A stretch of DNA of 64,000 nt, taken from Escallonia rubra. Lineage: Eukaryota > Streptophyta > Magnoliopsida > Escalloniales > Escalloniaceae. Made by a program: the position numbers and the translations under genes. The notes beneath the pieces were generated by a model, which was given only the letters and a program-made list of their open reading frames with translations, did no database searches and was not told where the DNA came from. The stretch covers positions 62,001-126,000 of the forward strand of contig JAVXUO010001025.1 in assembly GCA_033065855.1 (NCBI GenBank). The letters run 5' to 3'. Within the stretch, counting starts at the first letter, position 1; each line of letters starts with the position of its first letter. Positions 55,782 through 64,000 of the stretch are shown here, in pieces.

Positions 55782-57076
55782 TGTTAACCCTACGGTTATT
55801 TAACCTAGGATTATAGTTGATTTTGATGATAACTAAAATTAATAATTATGTTGTCTAACATGCATTGAGTTGATGAAGAAATAGGTACAATATTATACTC
55901 ATGCAAACAGACAACTAAACGAGCAAATCGATCAATGACACTCAACGGATCGCTCTAAATAAGGAATTTGTCGGTTGAATTTTACAATGCTTTTATTTCC
56001 TTCTTTGTAAACTAGACATAGAGAGATGATCGTAACGATGACTGTATATCTAGAATTTGCCCATAGATTTCTCTTGCATGCATAAAAGTTTTTCATTCTT
56101 TGAAAATAAGGAAACTGCATTTTCTGGAATGCAGTCAACTGCAAGTTGGGTAGTGAGGTATTATATTCGACTGTATTCCAATGCATTCGACTGCAAGTTG
56201 GGCAGTAGCCTATTACAGTCGACTGCAAGTTAGAAATTTTGAATTTCCAACGGCTACTTTGGGAATACAGTCGACTGCAATGGCACATTACAGTCGACTG
56301 TATTTACCGTTTTTGGCGCATTTAATGCTCCACCTAACTCCAAACGGTCATATTAATTCCCAACTCTATAAATACTCATCTTGGGCATAGTTTTGATTCA
56401 TCAATTGCATTCAAAGCTTTCTTATCTTACATATTCTCAAAGATCAAAGCAATTGTTCAATCTCTCTTGGTTTCCAACATTTTCTCATCCATTTCAAGAG
56501 AGCATTTATTGTGAGCTTATATTTGAGAGATACACACTTTCATTAAGTCATCATACACTCATCTCTCTTGTTCTAGAGCTTGAACTTGTACTCATCTACT
56601 TCTTGAGAGTGAAATCTTGTACATTTTTCATCATCTAAAGTTTCTTGTATCAAAGCTTGGGGTTGTCAAGCTTTGGAGCTTTGGGATTGTCAAAGCTTAT
56701 TCTTGATGTGGGTATAGCATAAAGGGATTGTAAGCGGTTCGATCTTAACCCGTAAGGAAGATCAGACTAGTGAATTCTAGGGCCTTTCAAGGGACTTCCT
56801 TGAAAGGGTGGACGTAGGCTTGAGGGTAGTTCGAGCCGAACCATCTAAATCTCAAGCATCAAGTAACTCTAAACCCTTCTCTCTTTATTATTGTTTTATA
56901 CTTGTGTGGAGATTGGATAGATTGCTTATTTAAGTTATTGTGTTTTGAGGTTTGTTGTTGAAGCTTTTTAAGTGTTCTTCATTTTTCCTCTAAGTTTGTA
57001 GTGTTTAATCGTTAATTATTTAAAGTAGTCTTAAACCCCTATTCACCCCCCCCCTAGGGTTATCTTTTTGGTTTCA
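55782..57076 (+). repeat. copia 5' LTR
   Basis: Starts TGTTAACCCTACGG, ends TTTTTGGTTTCA two bases before the primer-binding site, and is closely related to the solo LTR 9218-10657. U3 includes CAGTCGACTG at 56216, 56268 and 56291, with diverged copies at about 56133-56200. A TATA box CTATAAATA lies at 56365. Confidence 0.88.
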
Positions 57077-57078
57077 AG

Positions 57079-57090
57079 TGGTATCAGAGC
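57079..57090 (+). promoter_or_regulatory. copia primer-binding site
   Basis: TGGTATCAGAGC, the complement of the initiator tRNA-Met 3' end, two bases after the LTR. Confidence 0.92.
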
Positions 57091-57135
57091 CTCGACTCTT
57101 GATATATTGGGTAACACCAAGAGAGTTAATCGATC

Positions 57136-58700
57136 ATGGCTTACGTTGGGGGAATGGAGGTTAGCTCTACCACTAGGCCTCCATTGTTTAATGGGATCAA
57201 TTATAGTGTATGGAAAATTAAGATGGAAATCTACTTAGAGTATTAAGATTATGAGGTGGGGTACATTGTTGAGAATGGCTCATTTGTTCCGGTGAAGGTG
57301 GTTGACGAGGATGAGGAGCCTAAAACCAAATCGGAATATAGACAAATGAACTCAATAGAGTCATTATGTGCAATTTTGCTAAGAGTATTTGGAATACTCT
57401 ACAAGTTACGCATGAAGGAACCTCACTTTTTAGGGATTCCAAAATGAACTTATTGTTTAGAGATTATGAGTTATTTCAAATGCTTCCTAATGAATCCATT
57501 ATGGATATGAATACTTGTTTACTAACATTGTGAATCCTTTGAAACAATTGGGCAAAAAATTCACTAATGGTGATCTCATAAGAAAGGTGATTAGGTCTTT
57601 ACCAAGAGCTTGGGATGTAAAGATCACCGCCATCCAAGAATCAAAGAATCTTAACATCTTTCCTCTTGATGAATTGATGTGCTCTTTAATGACATACGAA
57701 ATGCAACTCAAATCTTTTGATCAAGAGGACATCAAGAAGAAGCCAACATCAATTGCTCTTAAAGCTTCATCTTTAAACCTTGAGTCAAGTGATGATGACG
57801 AAGAATTTGATGAAGAGGATGTTGCAATGATTGCAAAGAACTTCAAGAAGTTCATGAGATTTAAAAGGAATGTTGGGAGATGGCAACAAAACGCTAGCAA
57901 CGAAGAGAAGCTTTGCTACAAATGTCACAAACTAGGATACATGAAGATGGATTGTCCTATATACAAAAGGGAAAAGAAGGAAAGAAGAGATGTATGAGAA
58001 AGAGCGAAGAAAAGACAATTCTATAAGAAAGAGAACAAAGAGAAAGAAAAAGCCATGAATGCCGAACATACTCCAACATGGAGTGACTTCGATTCAAATG
58101 ATGAAGACAATGTGAAGAATGAACAAGAAAATGTATGGTTCATGAAAAATGATGAGGTAAGCCTTTCTTCCGATAGCGATAGTGATAGTGAAAGCTTTGA
58201 AGATGCTTATGATAGCCTTTATAAGGAATCCAAGAAAATTTTTAAGAAAAATATTATTTTGTCAAAAAACTTCTTTGATGCTAATAAGCAAATTGAGAAG
58301 TTGATAATGGAAAAAAATAAGTTGCATGCCAAGAATGAATGCATTTCCAACCATTTATATGTGAAATATGTGAATAACGATTTGGTTGAATTATTTTTTA
58401 ACACTCCTAGCTCAAAGCAAATCTCTTCCAAAAACATTGGCTTTAGAAAAACAAAATGAAGATTTAAAAGTTGAGATTTGTGATTTAAAAAAATTTCTTG
58501 AAAAATTTCTTGATGGTCAAAACAATTTGGATGTCATGCTTGGACGCCAAAGAATTGGCCTAAACAAAGGTGGCCTTGGATTAGATCCCTTGGCCTTGCC
58601 TCCTAATATCCTTCAACAACAAGCTAGGTAGAACGTTCATTCAAAACAACCAAAGAACTATTGCACACCATTTACACATTGCAGTTGGTGCTACAAGAAA
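57136..58700 (+). mobile_element. copia gag region (fossil part)
   Basis: Begins MAYVGGMEVSSTTRPPLFNG, then NYSVWKIKM-like, PLKQLGKKFTNGDLIRKVIR, SLPRAWDVKITAIQE and the CCHC knuckle CYKCHKLGYMKMDCP near 57915. Acidic and coiled-coil-like stretches follow, then a second knuckle-like CSWCYKKGHTTNY near 58680. Confidence 0.85.
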
Positions 58701-58849
58701 GGGCATACGACTAATTATTGACCTTGTAGAATTGTTTATATATGAGGTAGAAAGAAAATGTGGATTGTGAAAGGTCAAGCATACAAATGCAAGACTAACA
58801 CCCAAGGACCCAAGAAAATTTGGGTACCAAAAGTCACTACTTGTTTTGT

Positions 58850-59100
58850 GTTTATAGGTATGTCTCAAAGCAAAATCTAGTAGCAAGAAATGGATTCTTG
58901 ATAGTGGATGCTCAAGACATATGACCGGCAACATATCTTTTTTTACCTCGATTGATCTTAAAGAAGGAGGAAATGTGACCTTTGGTGACAATTCTCAAGG
59001 AAAAATCAAAGGTAAAGGAACTATTGGTAAGGAACCACATTCAATTGAGAATGTGTTATATGTTGAAGGATTGAAGCATAATTTGCTAAGTATTAGTCAA
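58850..59100 (+). mobile_element. copia protease region (fossil part)
   Basis: WILDSGCSRHMTGNISFF is the aspartic protease active site (DSG), followed by VEGLKHNLLSIS. Interrupted at 59100 by the MULE. Confidence 0.85.
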
Positions 59101-60273
59101 GGCTTAATTGCAGTGTAGACCCTGAGGTTTCCAAAGATTTGCAATCAGAACCCTAAACTTTATAACTCGACATCCAAGACCCCAACGTTTGACACACGTT
59201 GCAATCTGTGGAATTTATTAACGGGAGTCACATATTCCGTTAGTAAAATCCTAACTGCGGGGGTATTTAGGTCCTTCTCTCTTGTATTTTCCAATGGAGG
59301 GAAAATCCCACCTTCCCTGTTCCCTTTTGGCGCCAAATATGTTACACGGTTATATATACACAAACACCCACGCACGCACACACATACACAGCTACTGACT
59401 CACGGCTGTAGCTTCTCTTCTCCCTTCTTTCTTTCTTCTCACACTCAGCACTCACAAACATATACACACCTAAACACCCAGCTGCTATCCTTACTGCAAC
59501 AGCCCGTGGTCTCTCTTTCTCTACCTCAAAACCCACAGTTTCTCTCCATCTTCAGGCACTCATACACACAGGCCATAAGCACACTCATACACTCACCTGG
59601 TAGTTTTCATGGCTGCCTTCTCTCTTGAACCGAAATCTGCAGCCCACTCTTTCTCTCTCATTATACACAGCACTAAACACCCAGCCATTTGCACATCTTT
59701 TTCTCATTTGTTTTTCTTTCCAACACACCCACATATGGTACACAATACAAATCTGCTTCCTCCCACGTTTCAAAACCCATTTCATGTCATCTATCAAGCA
59801 CCACATTGAAATCTCCATTACTGCCCCTTGGCTGTACCATTTCAGTCCGTAACTCACATAACAAGGCTGCGACCTTGGCTACTTTAAACGTAACCTTCTT
59901 AATTTCTATCCACTGTCTTCAAACACCATCACCATCACATGTATATACCTATGGCAACCACTCCATGGTTGTCCTCACTCTCTCTCTAAGCCCCTATACA
60001 CACGTCTACGAGCACATAATGGTTGTCCCCTTTACACGTGTTTACATCTCAGTCATCAGATTGGTTAAGATTATAATTTTGTTGGAAAGTTATTAAAACT
60101 AACCTAAGAAGACGATTTTACCCTCAACAAATAACGGAATATGTGACTCCCGTTAATAAACTCCACAGATTTCAACATGTGTCAAACGTTGGGGTCTTGG
60201 ATGTCAAGTTCTAAAGTTTAGGGTTCTGATTGCAAATCTTTGGAAACCTCAGGGTCTACAGTACAATTAAGCC
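59101..60273. mobile_element. Non-autonomous MULE inside the copia element
   Basis: Tips GGCTTAATTGCAGTG and GGCTTAATTGTACTG are in inverted orientation with TIRs of about 145 bp (to about 59245 and from about 60125). Shared words include AACGGGAGTCACATATTCCG and its complement. The perfect 10-bp duplication TATTAGTCAA flanks it (59091-59100; 60274-60283). The 0.88-kb interior is C/T/A-rich with CACAC words and no transposase; open frames inside encode His/Ser/Thr-rich strings and look non-coding. Its clean duplication shows it landed after the copia element. Confidence 0.93.
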
Positions 60274-60283
60274 TATTAGTCAA

Positions 60284-61650
60284 TTTAGTGATAAAGGTTT
60301 TAAAGTAATCTTTGAGGCTTCTCATTGTACTATACAATCCTTGAAAAATAATGAAACTATTTTAGTAGGAAGTAGAGATAATAATGTTTGCTCCATACAA
60401 TTAAATGATTTAGCTAACCAAGATGCCAAGTGTCTTAGTGCTATTAGTGAAACATCTTGGCTTTGGCATCGAAGACTTGGTCACATGCACATGGAGCATT
60501 TGAAGGAGATTTCAAGCAAAGAACTTGTGAGGGGACTCCCGAAGATCAAGTTTGAGAAAGATAAAATATGTGATGCTTGTCAAATGGGTAAGCAAAAGAA
60601 AGTCTCGCACAAACCGAAGAAAATGGTATCTACCTCTAGACCCTTGCAATTACTTCATATGGATTTGTTTGGACAAATCCCTACTACAAGTCTTGGTGGT
60701 AAATCATATTGTTTTGTTATTGTTGATGACTTTTCTCGCTGTACTTGGACTTTCTTTTTGGCTATTAAAGATGAATCTCTAAATGTGTTCACTTCATTTG
60801 CAAAACGTGTTCAAAATCAAAAAGGATATTTAATAACCAACATTCAAAGTGATCATGGTAGAGAATTTGAAAATTCAAAAATAAGAGCTTTGTGTGATGA
60901 CTTTGGAATATCGCATAATTTTTCAGCTCCTAGAACTTCTCAACAAAATGGTGTTGCCGAAAGAAAGAATAGGTCTTTGCAAGAAGCGACAAGAACAATG
61001 CTTAACGAATATGGCTTACCTAAATACTTTTGGGCGGTGGCGGTCAATTGTGCATGTTTTGTACTTAATAGAGTTATTTTGCGTCAAATTTTGTTAAAAC
61101 CCCTTCTGAGCTTTTTAATGATAAGAAACCTAATGTGAGCTTTTTTAGGGTCTTTGGATGCAAATGCTTTATTTTAAATAGCAAGGATCACCTTAGCAAA
61201 TTTGATTCCAAAACTTATGAGGGAATTTTTCTTGGATACTCTAATAATAATATGACTTATAGAGTTTATAATAAAAGTACTTTGGTTGTAGAAGAATCCA
61301 TTAATGTCACTTTTGATGAGACTAATCCTTTTCTTCGGAGGACTAACATTGTTAATGTAGATGACATGGACAATGACATGAGAACTTTGGACATAAGTGA
61401 AATGCTACAAGACATTCCCAAAGAAATTGATCTAAGGGAGCAACAATCAAGCTCTCAGGAGGGAGACAAGGAAGCAAGCAATGATGCTTCAAATTTGGAC
61501 AACTCTCAAGTATTACCAAAAGATTGGACTTACAAAAAAGATCATCCAAGCGATCAAATCTTAGGTAATCCTTCGCGTGGGGTAAGAACTCGACACTCTC
61601 TTCAACAACATGTCAATTTAGCGTTTATTATCAAAATGAAACCGGAGAAC
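60284..61650 (+). mobile_element. copia integrase region (fossil part)
   Basis: WLWHRRLGHMHMEHLKEISS then CDACQMGKQKK (HHCC finger), LLHMDLFGQIPTTSLGGKSY, DDFSRCTWTFFLAIK, SDHGREFEN and NGVAERKNRSLQEATRTML (catalytic core). FRVFGCKCFILN and YEGIFLGYS follow near 61140-61235. Confidence 0.88.
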
Positions 61651-62560
61651 TTCTCCGAAGCTCTACATCATGAATCTTGGATGATTGCTATGCAAGAAGA
61701 GCTAGTTCAAGTTGAAGGAAATAAGATTTGGAGCCTTGTGCCTAAACCTCAAAACTTTAGGATTATAGGCACAAAATGGGTATTTAGAAACAAACTTGAG
61801 AATCCGGAATCGTGGTTAAAAACAAGGCTAGATTAGTGGCCCAAGGTTATAACCAAGATGAAGGAATTGATTTTGATGAGACTTATGCACCGGTAGCTAG
61901 ACTTGAGTCTATTAGAATGCTTTTAGCTTTTGCTTGCTATAAAGATTTTTAACTCTATCAAATGGATGTCCAGAGTGCTTTTCTAAATGGTTTTATTTCA
62001 GAGGAAGTTTATGTGGCTCAACCTCCCGGTTTTGAACACGAAAATTTTCCAAACCATGTTTTCAAGCTTAGCAAAGCTCTTTATGGTTTAAAACAATCTT
62101 CTAGAGCTTGGTATGAAAGGCTAAGTATCTGTCTTTTGGAAAATGATTTTTAAAGAGGAAAACTTGACACCACTCTCTTTATAAAATCTAAGGGCAAGGA
62201 CTTATTGTTGGTGCAAATTTATGTTGATGATATTATATTTGGTGCTACTAATGGATCCTTGTGCGAAGAGTTTGCTTCTTGTATGAGTAAGGAGTTTGAA
62301 ATAAGCATGATGGGAGAACTCAACTTCTTCCTTGGATTGCAAATCAAGCAAAGCAAGGATGAAATCTTTATCAACCAAGCCAAATACACCAAAGAGCAAC
62401 TCAAGAGATTTGACATGGAAGAATCAAATGCTTTTGACACTCCAATGAGCTCATCATTAAAGCTTGATAAAGATGAAAAGGGTAAGGACGTTGATATTAA
62501 GCGCTATCGAGGTATGATCGGATCACTCCTTTACCTTACCGCAAGTAGACCCGATATAAT
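61650..62560 (+). mobile_element. copia RT region (fossil part)
   Basis: [13 protein letters not shown] near 61765, DVQSAFLNGFISEEVYVAQP near 61965, KLSKALYGLKQSSRAWYERL near 62070, LVQIYVDDIIFGAT near 62208 (YVDD active site) and FFLGLQIKQSKDEIFINQ near 62320. Confidence 0.9.
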
Positions 62561-63157
62561 GTTTAGCGTTTGTTTATGTGCTAGATTTCAAGTTTGTCCT
62601 AAGGAATCTCATTTACTTGCCGTTAAGAGAATCCTTAGATATCTTAAGGGCACTCACAATTTAGGATTATGGTATCCTAGAAACTCATCATTTTTTGACC
62701 TATTTGGTTACTCCGATGCCGACTATGCCGGTTGTAAAACTGAGAAGAAAAGCATTAGTGGCGGTTGTCAATTCCTAGGATACTCTTGGAGTTCCAAAAA
62801 GTAATATTCGGTTGCACTCTCTACCACCGAAGCCGAATATTGGAGGTTGGCGCTTGTTGTGCACAAATTCTATGGATGAAACAAACCCTTTTGGATTTTG
62901 GACTCAAGTATGATCATATACCTATCTTATGCGATAACTCTAGTGCCATTGACTTGAGCAAAAATCACATCCAACATTCATGGACTAAGCACATAGAAAT
63001 CAAACACCATTTTATCTGTGATCATGTGCAAAAAGGTGATATCATTCTCGATTTCGTGGACACAAATAACCAATTAGCGGATATCTTCACTAAATTGTTA
63101 GATTCGAAGAGGTTTACCGCTCTTAGAAGAAAACTTGGCATGTCTTCACCTATGTGA
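62560..63157 (+). mobile_element. copia RNase H region (fossil part)
   Basis: VKRILRYLKGTHNLGLWYPR near 62620, GYSDADYAGCKTEKKSISG near 62705, PILCDNSSAIDLSKNHIQHS near 62920, TKHIEIKHHFICDHVQKGDI and NNQLADIFTKLLD near 63065, ending at 63157. Confidence 0.9.
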
Positions 63158-64000
63158 CTAAATTGTTATACATCATGTGGTTCAAACATACAAGTTGCAC
63201 TTCACATGCTTGAGCATTATTTCATATGCTTATAGCATGTTTTGGTTATTTTCTCTCGAAATTATTGAGTTTGTTGATATTCATCCTTTGTGTTTAAATT
63301 ATCTTCGTACACATTTATATTGACATATACATATGCATATTCAATTTCAAGACTGTTTGAATTTTGGCATTAAAGTCGACTGCATGTTGAAATACAGTTG
63401 ACTGCATGTGTTGAATACAGTCGACTGCGTTACGCGAAAAGGGCATAAATCTGACCCATTTCGGCAGATGTCTCATTCTCTTTCAAACCCTTCGAACCCC
63501 TTTCTCTCTTCTCTCACACTAGGACTCAAATCTTTGCAGATCGGCTTGAAATTGGTATGTAATCCTTCCTAACTCTTGTTATATTACATGATTTCAACAC
63601 TTTCACCGATTGATTTCACCCACATTGTTCAAAATCTGTGTAAATTTAAATTGCTAATTTACTTCAATTGAGCATGCTATTACATGATTTAACTCTTGAT
63701 TCATGCTTAGGGATGCATATTACATGATCCTACATAGTTTAATTAAATGAATTCTTGCAACAATCGATTTCCCCCAAATTTCATAAACTAGGGTTTTTTG
63801 TAATGTCAAAATCTCTTCAATTAATTAAACAACTACATGTTTGATCACTTGATTCATGTTTAAATATGTCATTTGCTTGATTATTCATGGTTAATTACAT
63901 TCAATTTGTCCAAAATTGGTTCTTCCCCAAATTGCATAATCTAGGGTTCTTTATCTGTCAAAATTTCTTCAAATTGATCATGCAATTAGATGTTTTATCT
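63158..64000 (+). other. copia 3' non-coding stretch
   Basis: AT-rich, no open frame of note. Carries CAGTCGACTG at 63418 with diverged copies at about 63373 and 63395. The CTAGGGTT-containing words recur at about 63788 and 63940 (AAATTGCATAATCTAGGGTT, TTTCATAAACTAGGGTT), hinting at diverged duplication. The 3' LTR start (TGTTAACCC) is not reached. Confidence 0.55.

Larger units (their letters stand above)
55782..64000 (+). mobile_element. Ty1/copia element, SIRE-like, running off the window
   Basis: Parts in order: 5' LTR 55782-57076, primer-binding site 57079-57090, gag with CCHC knuckle, a second knuckle and linker (58.64-58.85 kb), protease, a MULE insertion (59101-60273), integrase, RT, RNase H to 63157, then a non-coding 3' stretch. 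The 3' LTR is not in the window. The two zinc knuckles and the KIWVPK linker before the protease fit the SIRE/Maximus lineage, by inference. SIRE-type elements often carry an extra ORF after pol; only non-coding sequence is seen so far. The copy is broken, with several breaks. Confidence 0.88.

Noticed and set aside
59585-60096. Open frames inside the MULE
   Set aside because: His/Thr/Ser-rich strings from CACAC-rich DNA on the plus strand and shadows on the minus strand; no parent gene recognisable.

Overview
This is nuclear DNA from a flowering plant. The TIR-NBS-LRR-type C-terminal (C-JID) domains point to a eudicot, since monocots lack that NLR class. The window is almost wholly layered transposable elements with a few small or decayed host-gene pieces. 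I see no tRNA, rRNA, CRISPR or prokaryote-style operon. Nothing here can be called a fully intact, normal host gene with confidence.

Layout. 1-991: 3' end of a Ty1/copia element and its LTR, butted against a decayed L1-type LINE (994-4408). 4.4-7.4 kb: a possible transposase tail, a two-exon GRF zinc-finger gene (minus, 5500-5927) and a hAT transposase remnant (minus). 7.5-17.9 kb: a minus-strand LINE split by an old copia element (8635-16969, target duplication CACAG), which itself holds a solo LTR (9218-10657, target duplication CTAAG) and a hAT-like MITE. 18.6-20.4 kb: a clean 5'-truncated LINE with a 16-bp target duplication and a 303-bp TRIM with a 5-bp target duplication. 20.5-26.9 kb: a Gypsy-type element with gag but no visible pol, very rich in tandem repeats. 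27-28.5 kb: MULE transposase tail (minus).

28.6-51 kb is arranged with inverted symmetry. Gypsy-type LTR pieces lie outermost. Inside them are LINE fragments, then pieces of a C-JID plus Pro-rich coding sequence, and in the middle several TIR elements of one family, including a foldback with arms of about 1.02 kb (37725-40827). Two C-JID copies (minus, up to about 43118; plus, from about 43119) stand head to head and are both open over hundreds of codons although clearly diverged. A third, decayed copy lies at 31386-31920 in the inverted arm. Two of the three copies are directly followed by the same L1 LINE.

51-55.7 kb: a small TIR element with an 11-bp target duplication, a broken heavy-metal-associated (HIPP-like) gene and remnants of a PIF/Harbinger element (Myb-like protein and transposase). 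55.8-64 kb: a copia element whose 3' LTR lies outside the window, split by a MULE (59101-60273). Its LTR and the solo LTR at 9.2 kb share clusters of the palindrome CAGTCGACTG just upstream of the TATA box.

The best-supported results are the elements bounded by matching repeats and target duplications. The most unusual are the C-JID/Pro-rich/LINE association, the 1-kb-arm foldback inside the inverted block, and the palindrome clusters.
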